DNA of 64,000 nt from Streptococcus ruminantium (GTDB lineage Bacteria; Bacillota; Bacilli; Lactobacillales; Streptococcaceae). Where the stretch lies: the NCBI RefSeq assembly GCF_003609975.1, contig NZ_AP018400.1, positions 221,501-285,500 of the forward strand, read 5' to 3'. Every line of letters begins with the position of its first letter. Position 1 is the stretch's first letter. Of this stretch, positions 7,870 through 17,030 are shown one piece after another. The notes under the pieces are model-generated. The model worked only from the letters and a program-made list of their open reading frames with translations. It ran no database searches and was not told the DNA's origin. The translations under genes and the position numbers were made by a program.

Positions 7870-10203
7870 ATGAACAATAAAATTATTGAAACCCTTGAAT
7901 TTCACAAGGTAAGACAGAAAATTGCCCCTTACCTCCTGACAGAACAGGGGGAGGAAGAGTTGCGAAAGCTAGAGCCGATGATAGAGGCACGACGTATTCA
8001 GCAAGCCTTTGATGAACTGACAGATATGGCGCAGATTTTCATGGAAGCTCCTCATTTTAGTCTATCTGCAACCTCTGACATCAATCCAGCTCTGCGTCGC
8101 TTGGAATTGGACACCGATCTCAATATCGCTGAGCTGTTGGGAATCAAAAAAGTCTTGGAAGTTTCTAAAACTCTTTTAGATTTTTATGACAATTTGGAAA
8201 ATGTTCGTCTGACTCAGCTAGATAAACTTTTTGAGAAAATTGAACTCTTTCCACACTTACAGGGGTCTCTCCAATCTGTCAATGATGCTGGTTTTATAGA
8301 AGATTTTGCTTCTGAAAAGTTGGCTCGTATCCGCAGAAAAATCCGTGAAGCAGAAGATCAGGTTCGTCAAGTTATGCAAGATGTTTTAAAGAACAAGAGC
8401 GACCTGTTATCTGACACCATCTTAGCTAGCAGAAATGGCCGCAATGTTCTTCCTGTAAAAAATACCTATCGCAATAAAATTGCAGGTGTTGTTCATGACA
8501 TTTCTGCCTCTGGCTCTACGGTTTATATTGAACCACGTGCAGTGGTGAGCTTAAATGAAGACATCAGTCACTTGCGTGCAGAGGAACGCCATGAGCTTAA
8601 TCGTATCCTGCAGGAATTGTCTGGTATGATTCGCCCACATAGTGGGGTCATCCGTAACAATGCTTGGGTGATAGGACATATTGACTTTGTCCGTGCCAAG
8701 CATCTCTTTGCTAGGGATTATAAGGCGATTGTGCCGACTCTATCGGAGGAGCAGGATATTGCCTTACTCAATGTCCGTCACCCTTTGATCGTTCAAGCTG
8801 TCCCCAATGACCTTTACTTTGGTCATCACCTGACTGCTATCGTTATTACAGGTCCTAATACGGGTGGTAAGACCATCATGCTCAAAACATTGGGTTTGAC
8901 ACATTTGATGGCACAGTCTGGTCTGCCTATTTTGGCTGACAAAGGCAGCAGAGTGGCGATTTTCAAAGAAATCTTTGCAGATATTGGAGATGAACAATCT
9001 ATTGAGCAAAGTTTATCGACTTTCTCTAGCCACATGACCCATACAGTACAAATTTTAGCAGACGCTGATCAGGATTCTTTGATTCTCTTTGATGAGCTGG
9101 GAGCAGGTACAGATCCGCAGGAGGGGGCTTCGCTAGCAATGGCAATCTTGGATGATTTGCGCTTGCGAGGAATTAAGACCATGGCAACCACTCACTATCC
9201 TGAACTCAAGGCTTATGGTATAGAAACCTCAGGCATTGAAAATGCTAGCATGGAATTTGACAGTAGTAGTTTGCGTCCAACTTATAAGTTTATGCAAGGC
9301 GTTCCGGGACGATCAAATGCTTTTGAAATTGCCCGTCGTTTGGGACTGTCAGATTGTATCATCCAATCGGCTCAATCTTGGACAGATACGGACAGTGATG
9401 TCAATCACATTATCGAGAAGTTAGAAAGTCAAACAGTCGAAAGTCGCCGGCGTTTGGATACTATTCGTGAGGTGGAGCAGGAAAACTTCAAGATGAACCG
9501 AGCTTTGCGCAAACTTTACGATGAGTTGAACCGCGAGCGAGAAAATGAACTCAATAAGGCACGCTTGGAAGCTCAAGAAATTGTGGATAGTGCTCTTTCT
9601 GAAAGCGAAAGTATTCTTAAAAATCTTCACGAACAGGCTAGTCTTAAACCGCACCAGATTATTGAAGCCAAGGCTCAGTTGAGAAAATTAGCTCCAGAAG
9701 TGGTTGATTTATCTAAAAATAAGGTTTTAAAAAAGGCTAAAATGCAACGAGCGGCCCAAATAGGTGATGATATTATTGTCACCGCCTATGGTCAAAGAGG
9801 CACACTTATCAACCAGCTTAAGGATGGACGCTGGGAGGCTCAAGTTGGTCTGATTAAGATGACCTTGTCCAAGGAAGAATTTGAGCTAGTGAAGGCAGAA
9901 AAGACTGAGCCGATTAAGAAACGTCACGTTCATACTGTCAAACGAGCAAACATCCGTGGGCCGAAAGCTAGATTGGACCTTCGAGGGAAACGCTACGAAG
10001 AAGCTATGATGGAGCTAGATGAATTTATTGATCAAGCCCTGCTCAATAATCTTGCTCAAGTAGACATTGTTCACGGCATTGGTACAGGTGTTATTCGTGA
10101 AGGAGTTACCAAATACCTCCGCCGCAACAAGCAGGTTAAAGAATTTGGTTATGCTCCACAAAATGCAGGTGGATCTGGCTGTACTATTGTGACCTTTAAG
10201 TAA
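7870..10203 (+). CDS. mutS2: MutS2 endonuclease/ATPase
   Basis: A 777-residue MutS2. The core clamp region precedes an ABC-type ATPase with Walker A GPNTGGKT (about 328-335), Walker [13 protein letters not shown] and a following [11 protein letters not shown] switch. A charged coiled-coil stretch (about 520-600) leads to a C-terminal Smr nuclease domain (about 700-777) with [12 protein letters not shown] and [11 protein letters not shown]. MutS2 restrains recombination, and in Bacillus it acts on collided ribosomes. Length is normal and no residue is obviously lost. The ribosome site before the ATG is weak. Confidence 0.95.
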   Translation: MNNKIIETLEFHKVRQKIAPYLLTEQGEEELRKLEPMIEARRIQQAFDELTDMAQIFMEAPHFSLSATSDINPALRRLELDTDLNIAELLGIKKVLEVSKTLLDFYDNLENVRLTQLDKLFEKIELFPHLQGSLQSVNDAGFIEDFASEKLARIRRKIREAEDQVRQVMQDVLKNKSDLLSDTILASRNGRNVLPVKNTYRNKIAGVVHDISASGSTVYIEPRAVVSLNEDISHLRAEERHELNRILQELSGMIRPHSGVIRNNAWVIGHIDFVRAKHLFARDYKAIVPTLSEEQDIALLNVRHPLIVQAVPNDLYFGHHLTAIVITGPNTGGKTIMLKTLGLTHLMAQSGLPILADKGSRVAIFKEIFADIGDEQSIEQSLSTFSSHMTHTVQILADADQDSLILFDELGAGTDPQEGASLAMAILDDLRLRGIKTMATTHYPELKAYGIETSGIENASMEFDSSSLRPTYKFMQGVPGRSNAFEIARRLGLSDCIIQSAQSWTDTDSDVNHIIEKLESQTVESRRRLDTIREVEQENFKMNRALRKLYDELNRERENELNKARLEAQEIVDSALSESESILKNLHEQASLKPHQIIEAKAQLRKLAPEVVDLSKNKVLKKAKMQRAAQIGDDIIVTAYGQRGTLINQLKDGRWEAQVGLIKMTLSKEEFELVKAEKTEPIKKRHVHTVKRANIRGPKARLDLRGKRYEEAMMELDEFIDQALLNNLAQVDIVHGIGTGVIREGVTKYLRRNKQVKEFGYAPQNAGGSGCTIVTFK

Positions 10204-10208
10204 GAAAA

Positions 10209-10240
10209 AGTACCCGTAACATGTTGTTCGGGTACTTTCT
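10209..10240 (+). terminator. Terminator after mutS2
   Basis: AGTACCCG and CGGGTACT form an 8-bp stem with a 12-base loop, followed by TTCTATTTT, directly after the mutS2 stop. Confidence 0.75.
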
Positions 10241-10339
10241 ATTTTGGTTAAAAGAGGGGACGAGTTTTAGTATATAGAAGCTAGAGTCATCGCAGATGGA
10301 TAGGGTGCTTTGCACCCAAGCAGCATGAAAAAATTATTT

Positions 10340-10564
10340 CTAACTTTCATCGTCCAAGAGGGAAAGATACAGCTGCTTTCCTTTAAGTTCATAGACCAAC
10401 CCTCCAGGACCGTTGATCTTTAGTTGATTATTTGGCAATTGCTGGAGTCTAGCAAATCCACCCAGAAGAAAGAGATCGGTTTTTTCTGGATTTGAACCAA
10501 CCCCTGCTTCCGTCATCAGTTCGGGAATAAAAACGGTATACTCACCAACATGATACTCCTGCAT
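10340..10564 (-). CDS. Small single-module protein, candidate immunity protein
   Basis: A 74-residue protein preceded by a strong AGGAGGGAAT ribosome site. I do not recognise a named family. Its whole length aligns by eye with each half of the upstream 174-residue protein: an opening EYHVGEYTVFIPELM, a central acidic residue before FLL, then VYELKGKQLYLSLLDD at the end. It is the last gene of a three-gene minus-strand set headed by a secreted toxin-like protein, and is 8 bp from its neighbour. Small soluble proteins in this position are often immunity proteins; that role is inferred only from position. Confidence 0.7.
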   Translation of the reverse strand: MQEYHVGEYTVFIPELMTEAGVGSNPEKTDLFLLGGFARLQQLPNNQLKINGPGGLVYELKGKQLYLSLLDDES

Positions 10565-10572
10565 ATTCCCTC

Positions 10573-11097
10573 CTAGTAGTTAAAATTTGGATCATAGTCA
10601 ACATAGATTTCTTTTTCATCAGTAAGAACATGTTCAAACCATACTCGCCAAGACACTAAGAACTTCAAAGATTCACGACTGGGTAACCAGCGGATAGAAG
10701 CAGCTAATGCATAGTCTTTTTCATTCATATAAATCAAAAACTCCGTCTCGTCGTTGCCGATGTAAACAAATAAGTCTTCGGGGACATGTATGGTGTATCC
10801 TCTAAACTGGTAGCTGTGGTCTTCTTCATCAATTTCATCTCCTGTATCGTATACGCTTTGGTAAATATAGACAGATTTTCCGAGCATTTCATATCTCATA
10901 TTAAAAAATCCATCCAAGCGCAAGCGATTTGTTTCTATCAACTTTACAACAAAACAGATTGTGTGGTTGATAGGGTGGACAATCAAGAACTGGCTAGCAG
11001 TCGTATCAATGACTGGCCTTAGAGAGTCTGAAATGTAAAAGTCATAACCTGCAAAATGGTAATGGTGCATTTTATTTTTCTTTAACGTTTTCTCCAT
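10573..11097 (-). CDS. Two-module protein, candidate immunity protein
   Basis: A 174-residue cytoplasmic protein with no signal peptide. It contains two related modules: HYHFAGYDFYISDSL ... RYEMLGKSVYIYQSVYD (about 11-85) and SYQFRGYTIHVPEDL ... EKEIYVDYD (about 93-170). Both share an aromatic-Gly-Tyr opening, a central FLI strand and a closing YIY/IYV segment. The same module occurs once in the next gene, so three copies lie in tandem. The ribosome site GGAAAG precedes the start. It lies 7 bp downstream of the secreted protein gene. Immunity to that protein is a hypothesis from gene order. Confidence 0.72.
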   Translation of the reverse strand: MEKTLKKNKMHHYHFAGYDFYISDSLRPVIDTTASQFLIVHPINHTICFVVKLIETNRLRLDGFFNMRYEMLGKSVYIYQSVYDTGDEIDEEDHSYQFRGYTIHVPEDLFVYIGNDETEFLIYMNEKDYALAASIRWLPSRESLKFLVSWRVWFEHVLTDEKEIYVDYDPNFNY

Positions 11098-11104
11098 AAA
11101 GTTT

Positions 11105-11497
11105 CTACTTTCCTATATAGTTGCCATACTTATCATAGGTTCCGACACGTTTCGGTGTAGACTTATTTCCTATTCGCTTAAATAATTTCCAATAACTACC
11201 ACCATGTGGCCCCTTTCCAGAATGGACAGCATGGTCTCTAACAATATAGCTACCTCTTGGTCCGTGATAGGTGCCTGATCTACCAGAAACAGCAGTTCCT
11301 AATTTATTTGAGCACAAAGACAAATTGATGTATGAAGGAGCACCTCCTCCTTCAAAATTAGCGTTGTGTCTTAAGCTAAATTCAATGGAACTATTGCTAT
11401 CGGCGTTCGCGACCTCTGTTACGGGCCCTGCTATTGACATCAAGGTCAATAAAGCAGCAATAATATACGACAATTTTTTTAATAGATTCTTTTTCAT
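11105..11497 (-). CDS. Small secreted protein with polymorphic-toxin-like C-terminus
   Basis: A 130-residue protein. KKNLLKK, a hydrophobic core and ANA (about 30-32) form a clear signal peptide, leaving a mature chain of about 98 residues. The C-terminal half has GKGPHGGSYWKLFKRIG followed by KRVGTYDKYGNYIGK. This His-Gly-Gly ... Trp-Lys ... VGTYD ... GNYI layout resembles the C-terminal RNase-type domains (BECR-fold, Ntox-like) of polymorphic toxins, as I recall them; it is not proven. A good AAGGGGATT ribosome site precedes the ATG. The gene heads an operon with two candidate immunity genes. A small secreted bacteriocin is the alternative. Unlike usual polymorphic toxins it has no trafficking domain beyond the signal peptide. 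Confidence 0.72.
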   Translation of the reverse strand: MKKNLLKKLSYIIAALLTLMSIAGPVTEVANADSNSSIEFSLRHNANFEGGGAPSYINLSLCSNKLGTAVSGRSGTYHGPRGSYIVRDHAVHSGKGPHGGSYWKLFKRIGNKSTPKRVGTYDKYGNYIGK

Positions 11498-11690
11498 CAG
11501 AATCCCCTTCTTATTTTTGTATATACTACGAGATTTAAACTATTCTGTCTATTGTCCATTTTTTGATAGTTCGTTTACAGTTTGGCAACAATTAACCCAT
11601 ACTATCTCAATTTCCAACCGTAGCAAATATTCGCATTCTATGTCTTTTTGTTGTAGAATGAAGGTATCAAAAACAGAAACGGAGAATTCT

Positions 11691-12005
11691 ATGGTTCAAG
11701 TTATTACAGATGCAAACTTTGAAGCCGAAACTCAAGAAGGCGTAGTTATTGTTGATTTTTGGGCGCCTTGGTGTGGTCCATGTCGTATGCAGGCACCAAT
11801 CTTGGAACAATTGGCGGAAGAAGTAAGCGAAGATGAACTTCGTATCTACAAAATGGATATAGATGAAAATCCTAATATAGCTAGTCAATTCGGTATCCTC
11901 TCTATCCCAACCCTCTTGTTCAAGAAAGATGGACAAGTAGTGAAGCAGGTGGCAGGTGTCCACACGAAAGAACAAATCAAAGCGATTCTAGCTGAGATTG
12001 GCTAA
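11691..12005 (+). CDS. trxA: Thioredoxin
   Basis: A 104-residue thioredoxin with the redox motif WAPWCGPC (Cys28, Cys31) and the conserved cis-proline region FGILSIPTLLFKKDG. It reduces protein disulfides and supplies electrons to enzymes such as MsrAB. The open frame extends upstream to 11271, but that part is antisense to the secreted-protein gene. The ATG at 11691 follows ACGGAGAATT and fits the family start. It is monocistronic, with its own terminator at 12081. Confidence 0.95.
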   Translation: MVQVITDANFEAETQEGVVIVDFWAPWCGPCRMQAPILEQLAEEVSEDELRIYKMDIDENPNIASQFGILSIPTLLFKKDGQVVKQVAGVHTKEQIKAILAEIG

Positions 12006-12080
12006 TGGAAAATGATAGCGCTCAGTTTATTTTGTTAGCCCGTAACTTGAGTAGCTACAAAAGTAAACTGGGAGATTATG

Positions 12081-12113
12081 AAGCAAGTGGTGCAAGACTG
12101 CTTGCTTTTTTTC
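12081..12113 (+). terminator. Terminator after trxA
   Basis: AAGCAAG and CTTGCTT arms with a 13-base loop are followed by a run of T. Confidence 0.7.
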
Positions 12114-12154
12114 AAATAATATAGATAGAAGCAATGAGCCATTACAAGATAAGA

Positions 12155-12183
12155 TTGTGAAGTATCATCCAAGATGATATAAT
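12155..12183 (+). promoter_or_regulatory. Promoter of the AMP-forming ligase gene
   Basis: TTGTGA, a 17-bp spacer and a perfect TATAAT lie 37 bp before the ATG at 12220. Confidence 0.7.
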
Positions 12184-12219
12184 AAACCTATATCTATTGT
12201 CTTTTAGAAAGGTAGTTTT

Positions 12220-13749
12220 ATGTCAACAATTAGCTATAAACCGCTCAATCTTTATCGTCAATTTAAAGAAGCTGCCGAGACATTTCCAGACGTGGCGATT
12301 TACTTTGATCAGCCGTACGCTTCCTTTCCTGAATTAGGATTAGAAAATACCTATCAAACTGTCTTTGAGGCCATTCAGAAAAGAGCTGCACAGCTCGCAG
12401 CAACAGGTATTGGCCGTGGGGATAAGGTCATTCTCTACAAAAGTCCAACCTTTGACACCTATTTATTAGCTGTGGCTGTAACTGCCTTGGGAGCTGTCCC
12501 AGTAATGATTTCCTACCATTTACCATCTTCTAATTTGGATGTCTTTGCAGAACGTCTAGAAGGCTCCTATATCGTTTATGATGAGGAAACAAAAGGGCGT
12601 GTTGTTGGAATGAAACGGGTCGACCTAGTGACGAAACTGTCAGTATCTCAAGTTCTGTCTCAGGTTGTAGAAGCTGTCGAAGAAAATCTTCTACCAGAAG
12701 ATGTCATTCAGTATATGACCCATACTTCAGGTACAACGGGTGTTCCAAAACTCATCTGTCACACTGCTCAAACCATGGGGTGGCGGGTTGCTTGGCAACA
12801 GACCATTTTTGACAAGATGGTGGAACGTGGACTTTTGGCCTTTCATATCTCGCCCGTTCATTCCCGTTACAATATTGGTGTATCTTCGGCGATTGGTCTA
12901 GGTTTTCCCCTTTACCCACTTTCATCTGCTAAAAAAGATGACGTGGAGCTTGCTCTGCGAGTTCACCGTCCAAGCGCTTTAGAAACTCATCCCAATAACT
13001 TTGTCCAATGGTCTCGTTTGGCCAAGGAAAAGCCAGAAATTTTTAGTAGTATCCGTTATTACCACTCGACCTTTGATGCTATCAATATTGGTACATTGCG
13101 TACTTTTTTGGAAGCCTCTAAGGAACAAAATCCTGTCTTTATGCAGGTGTATGGTCAAAGTGAATGCGGTCCAATGATTTTACGTTATCATCGATTGGAA
13201 AATTTAGGAACTGTTAGTGGACGAGATATGGGAATTGGTTTAGAAGGATATACCGAAGCGCGGATCACAGATGTTGAGGGAAATCCGGTACCAGCAGGAG
13301 AAAATGGTCACATCCAATTCTTATCAAGAGGACGGGCTATTACATACTATAAAGAAGAAAATCGTTTCCGAGACAATGTTCATGGTGCATGGTGGGATAG
13401 TGGTGATTATGGCTGCATGACTTCTGAGGGGACTCTTCTTTTGAAGGACCGTCAAGTTGATTTGATTAAAAATATTGATAGCAATCTAGCCCTAGAGGAT
13501 CTTTTGTTGGATAAATTAGACTTCTTATCAGAAGTTGTGATTATTCGTGATGTCAATGGGGCACCGCAGCCGATTGTTGCAGTAGCAGAAAATGCAGAGA
13601 TGAATTGGGAAGCATGGTGGGCGGCAGTTGCAGATCTACCACTCTTGAAAGAACCAATCTTAATGGCCTACGACGATATCCCACGAACCGCTACCATGAA
13701 GGTTCAACGTCTTAAGATGGAAGCTGATATGAAAGAAAAAAATCTATAA
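12220..13749 (+). CDS. AMP-binding (acyl/aryl adenylate-forming) ligase, substrate unknown
   Basis: A 509-residue member of the ANL superfamily. Core motifs are present: THTSGTTGVPK (A3 phosphate loop, about 167-177), YGQSECGP (A5), WWDSGDYG (A7), LKDRQVDLIKN (A8 hinge) and a C-terminal PRTATMKVQR with the A10 Lys. Such enzymes activate carboxylic acids as AMP esters and usually pass them to CoA or a carrier protein. No carrier protein, condensing enzyme or transferase is adjacent, so the substrate cannot be inferred. It has its own promoter and stands alone between trxA and msrAB. Fatty- or aromatic-acid CoA ligase is the default guess. Confidence 0.85.
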   Translation: MSTISYKPLNLYRQFKEAAETFPDVAIYFDQPYASFPELGLENTYQTVFEAIQKRAAQLAATGIGRGDKVILYKSPTFDTYLLAVAVTALGAVPVMISYHLPSSNLDVFAERLEGSYIVYDEETKGRVVGMKRVDLVTKLSVSQVLSQVVEAVEENLLPEDVIQYMTHTSGTTGVPKLICHTAQTMGWRVAWQQTIFDKMVERGLLAFHISPVHSRYNIGVSSAIGLGFPLYPLSSAKKDDVELALRVHRPSALETHPNNFVQWSRLAKEKPEIFSSIRYYHSTFDAINIGTLRTFLEASKEQNPVFMQVYGQSECGPMILRYHRLENLGTVSGRDMGIGLEGYTEARITDVEGNPVPAGENGHIQFLSRGRAITYYKEENRFRDNVHGAWWDSGDYGCMTSEGTLLLKDRQVDLIKNIDSNLALEDLLLDKLDFLSEVVIIRDVNGAPQPIVAVAENAEMNWEAWWAAVADLPLLKEPILMAYDDIPRTATMKVQRLKMEADMKEKNL

Positions 13750-14140
13750 CTTGCTTTCAGCATGTTTTGCTATATTGGTTCAATTTAGGTATTGTTTGTA
13801 GCTTTTAATGGAAGTAGGAAAGAGCTTGGTTGAAAAAAGTTTGTCGCAAGGTCTGTTTTTGTTGGCAAGCCAAGGCGGGTCATTCCTAGATTGTAATCTA
13901 TGTAAACTGATTTCTGATCGTCTTGAATTTTAGCTATCCATCTTCTAGCAGTCTATCTTAGACTGCTATGTTGGCATGAGCTGCGTTTGCTTTATCTCTT
14001 GTCTCTACGGTTTATTCCTAGGCTAGTGGAGCTAAAAGACCTATGCTTATGAATTGTACAAAATTATCTATGTTGACTTTCTTTGAGACAAACTGAGGAG
14101 TCAATGCTTTGGCTTACTATAGATACAAAGGAGTAAGAAA
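13750..14140. other. Intergenic region before msrAB
   Basis: About 390 bp without a convincing gene. One perfect hairpin lies at 13947-13967 (AGCAGTCTA, TCT loop, TAGACTGCT) with no T-run after it. The msrAB ribosome site AAAGGAGTAAG is at the right end. Nothing else was recognised. Confidence 0.5.
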
Positions 14141-15079
14141 ATGAAAGAAATTTACTTAGCAGGCGGTTGTTTCTGGGGAATGGAAGGCTACTTTTCTCAG
14201 ATTGACGGCATTTTAGAAACCAGTGTTGGTTATGCCAATGGGCAGGTGGAGACGACTAACTATCAGCTCCTCAAGCAAACTGACCATGCAGAGACAGTCT
14301 ATCTGGCCTATGATGAGACGACTATCAGCTTGCGGGAGATTCTCCTCTACTATTTTCGTGTCATTGACCCGCTTTCTGTCAACAAGCAGGGACCTGATAA
14401 GGGACGTCAATACCGGACAGGTATCTACTATACTGATGAGGTGGATCTACCGGTTATCGAGCAGGTGATGACTGAGCAATCTAGCTTTCTTGGCGGTCGT
14501 CCCCTAGCTGTTGAGGTAGAACCCTTGGCTCACTATATTCCTGCCGAGGATTATCATCAAGATTATCTCAAGAAAAATCCCCAAGGATACTGTCATATTG
14601 ACCTTGAACAGGCGAAAATCCCTCTTATTGATATTGCGGATTATCAAAAACCAGACCAACAAGTTTTGAAAGATAGCTTGACAGAACTCCAGTATCGTGT
14701 CACACAAGAGGCTGCGACCGAAAGACCCTTTGAAAACGAGTTTTGGAATAGCGATCAGGCGGGAATTTACGTTGATATTACGACCGGTGAACCCCTCTTT
14801 CTTTCCACAGATAAATTTGATTCAGGCTGTGGCTGGCCCTCTTTTACCAAGCCAATCAGTAAAGAAGTCGCAAGCTACTATCAGGACCGATCTCATGGTA
14901 TGAATCGCATTGAAGTAAAAAGTCGAGCAGGTCAGGCCCATCTCGGTCATGTTTTTGATGACGGACCACTGGATAAAGGAGGACTTCGTTATTGCATCAA
15001 TTCGGCTGCTCTTCGTTTCATCCCCAAGGAAGAAATGGAAGCCGCAGGTTATGGGGTGTTTTTAGAACTTCTTAGATAA
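14141..15079 (+). CDS. msrAB: Fused methionine sulfoxide reductase A/B
   Basis: A 312-residue bifunctional repair enzyme. The MsrA domain (about 1-160) has the catalytic [10 protein letters not shown] with Cys10 and reduces S-sulfoxides. The MsrB domain (about 170-312) has [25 protein letters not shown] and the catalytic [11 protein letters not shown], and reduces R-sulfoxides. The A-B order is the usual streptococcal fusion. There is no signal peptide, so this copy is cytoplasmic, where TrxA could recycle it. The start is set by AAAGGAGTAAG. Confidence 0.95.
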   Translation: MKEIYLAGGCFWGMEGYFSQIDGILETSVGYANGQVETTNYQLLKQTDHAETVYLAYDETTISLREILLYYFRVIDPLSVNKQGPDKGRQYRTGIYYTDEVDLPVIEQVMTEQSSFLGGRPLAVEVEPLAHYIPAEDYHQDYLKKNPQGYCHIDLEQAKIPLIDIADYQKPDQQVLKDSLTELQYRVTQEAATERPFENEFWNSDQAGIYVDITTGEPLFLSTDKFDSGCGWPSFTKPISKEVASYYQDRSHGMNRIEVKSRAGQAHLGHVFDDGPLDKGGLRYCINSAALRFIPKEEMEAAGYGVFLELLR

Positions 15080-15095
15080 TTTTCAGAAACTATTC

Positions 15096-15124
15096 TTGAT
15101 TTTTTCGGGGAAATAGTCTACAAT
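15096..15124 (+). promoter_or_regulatory. Promoter of the glycine-riboswitch transcript
   Basis: TTGATT, a 17-bp spacer and TACAAT lie about 70 bp before the aptamer core. Confidence 0.65.
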
Positions 15125-15189
15125 GAAAGCAAGATAAAACTGAATAACCGGTTGATATTGGGTAGGAGGGAGACTGACTGTCCAAGGGA

Positions 15190-15350
15190 CGGAACTCTGG
15201 AGAGACCATTATGGCACCGAAGGGGCAAGGTAGTATATTCTTTGAAAATCTAACTCAAACATTGTCAAGGGATTATTTCTCAGATAAGGAGTGGGTTGAT
15301 TTTCATCGAGCATACTTGCTGAAACTCTCAGGTAAAAGGACAGAGCGAAG
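15190..15350 (+). ncRNA. Glycine riboswitch aptamer
   Basis: Conserved glycine-aptamer core elements appear in order: CTGGAGAGACC (15197-15207), GCACCGAAGGGGCAA (15214-15228) and CTCTCAGGTAAAAGGACAGAG (15325-15345, split here as CTCTCAGG and TAAAAGGACAGAG). A long variable stem lies between the second and third. Only one aptamer core was seen. It lies between a promoter and an intrinsic terminator ahead of an AGCS symporter, the usual streptococcal context, so glycine presumably controls termination before the transporter gene. Confidence 0.9.
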
Positions 15351-15387
15351 AAAGATAGGAACTCCTTGTATTTTTCGCATCGTTTCT

Positions 15388-15415
15388 AGAGGTTGAACAA
15401 TTCAGCCTCTTTTTG
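15388..15415 (+). terminator. Riboswitch expression-platform terminator
   Basis: AGAGGTTGAA and TTCAGCCTCT (10 bp with one G-T pair, three-base loop) are followed by TTTTTG, about 40 bp after the aptamer and 105 bp before the transporter ATG. Confidence 0.85.
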
Positions 15416-15519
15416 TTTTCCAGCAGCTTTATCGGAAAATAAAGTTTTTTCAAAGTCAAATAGGATGTTTCTTTTGATGTTTGAAGACAGGTCACAAATC
15501 TGCTTATTAGGAGGAATAT

Positions 15520-16851
15520 ATGTTAGGAGTGATACAAAATATCAATAATATTATCTGGGGACCGCCTCTTTTGGTACTCTTAGTCGGAACGGGAGTTTAT
15601 TTTACAGTCCGCTTGAGCTGGTTTCAGATGGGGAAATTGCCGACAGCATTTCGCTTAATCTTCTCAAGCAATCAATCCGGTCACGGAGATGTATCCAGCT
15701 TTGCAGCTCTTTGTACTGCTCTTGCGGCTACAGTTGGTACGGGAAATATTGTTGGGGTGGCAACAGCTATTACAACGGGAGGTCCTGGTGCCCTTTTCTG
15801 GATGTGGGTCGCAGCTTTTTTTGGCATGGCGACCAAGTATGCAGAAGGTTTCTTGGCCATTAAGTATCGGACAAAAGATAGTAACGGACAAGCAGCTGGC
15901 GGTCCTATGCACTATATTACTTTGGGGATGGGACATAGATGGAAACCCTTGGCAATTTTCTTTGCGGGTTCAGGAGTTCTTGTTGCTCTTCTAGGAATTG
16001 GAACATTCTCACAGGTCAATGCAATTACTTCTGCTTTGGAAGCAAGCTTTGGTCTGTCTCCTCGATTGATTAGTCTACTATTAGCTGTGCTAGTAGCCTG
16101 TATCATCTTTGGTGGGATTGAAACGATTTCAAAAGTGTCGACCAAGGTTGTTCCTTTCATGGCTATCCTCTATATTGTGGCTACCATTTGGATTTTGATG
16201 GTTCATATTGAACAGATTATTCCAACCTTGCAACTGGTTTTTCAGTCTGCTTTTTCTCCTGTGGCAGCCTTGGGTGGTTTTGCCGGTACAACAGTCAAAG
16301 AAGCCATTCAACGAGGAATTGCTCGTGGAGTATTCTCTAATGAATCCGGCCTTGGCTCAGCACCGATTGCAGCGGCAGCTGCTAAGTCGGATAATGCAGT
16401 AGAGCAGGGCTTAATTTCTATGATAGGTCCCTTTATTGATACGATTATCATTTGTAGTTTGACAGGTCTTTCTATCTTAGTGACAGGTCAGTGGACGGTA
16501 GAGGGCTTGGCTGGTGCTTCTCTGACTCAGGTAGCTTTTGCGACTGTTTTTGGGAATCCCGGTGCGGTTGCATTGGCAGTCAGTCTAGTTCTCTTTGCTT
16601 TTACAACTATCTTGGGGTGGTCATACTACGGTGAGCGCTGTATCGCCTTCCTTTTTGGCACCAAGTCCATCTTGCCTTATCGTTTAGTATTTGTAGTAAT
16701 GGTTGCTTTGGGTGGTTTTCTCAAATTAGACTTAATTTGGACTTTGGCAGATATTGTAAATGGACTGATGGCTCTTCCCAATCTGATTGCCTTATTAGCT
16801 CTCTCTCCTGTTATCATCAAGGAAACACGTCAATATTTTAAAAAGAAGTAA
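15520..16851 (+). CDS. Alanine/glycine:sodium symporter (AGCS family)
   Basis: A 443-residue polytopic membrane protein with about 10-11 hydrophobic segments. Family signatures include GTGNIVGVATAITTGGPGALFWMW and, further on, GVFSNESGLGSAPIAAAAAKS. It co-transports small neutral amino acids with sodium. The glycine riboswitch immediately upstream suggests glycine is the main physiological substrate or signal. The start follows AGGAGGAATAT. It is monocistronic as far as seen. Confidence 0.93.
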   Translation: MLGVIQNINNIIWGPPLLVLLVGTGVYFTVRLSWFQMGKLPTAFRLIFSSNQSGHGDVSSFAALCTALAATVGTGNIVGVATAITTGGPGALFWMWVAAFFGMATKYAEGFLAIKYRTKDSNGQAAGGPMHYITLGMGHRWKPLAIFFAGSGVLVALLGIGTFSQVNAITSALEASFGLSPRLISLLLAVLVACIIFGGIETISKVSTKVVPFMAILYIVATIWILMVHIEQIIPTLQLVFQSAFSPVAALGGFAGTTVKEAIQRGIARGVFSNESGLGSAPIAAAAAKSDNAVEQGLISMIGPFIDTIIICSLTGLSILVTGQWTVEGLAGASLTQVAFATVFGNPGAVALAVSLVLFAFTTILGWSYYGERCIAFLFGTKSILPYRLVFVVMVALGGFLKLDLIWTLADIVNGLMALPNLIALLALSPVIIKETRQYFKKK

Positions 16852-17015
16852 CTTAAGAGGTTGAAAAAATAGACTTACTGCTGAGATGGTTCTTTCTTGT
16901 CTCAGTGCGGTATTTGATTTGCAGTAGACTTTAAAGGTTGAAGATGGAAGTTTGTCGAGCAAATCTTGGTAATACACATTTCCTACTCCCTTTTCAGTTT
17001 TTTTGATAGGATTTC

Positions 17016-17024
17016 TGCTATAAT
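17016..17024 (+). promoter_or_regulatory. Extended -10 promoter abutting the mscS start codon
   Basis: TGCTATAAT ends six bases before the ATG at 17031. Transcription would therefore start at or next to the start codon. No good -35 hexamer is correctly spaced, which fits an extended -10 promoter. Confidence 0.55.
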
Positions 17025-17030
17025 GATTAC

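Noticed and set aside
11271..11690. Upstream extension of the thioredoxin frame
   Set aside because: It is antisense to the secreted-protein gene; thioredoxin begins at 11691 with its own ribosome site.
15211..15396. 61-codon frame between msrAB and the symporter
   Set aside because: It lies entirely inside the glycine riboswitch aptamer and platform and has no protein features.
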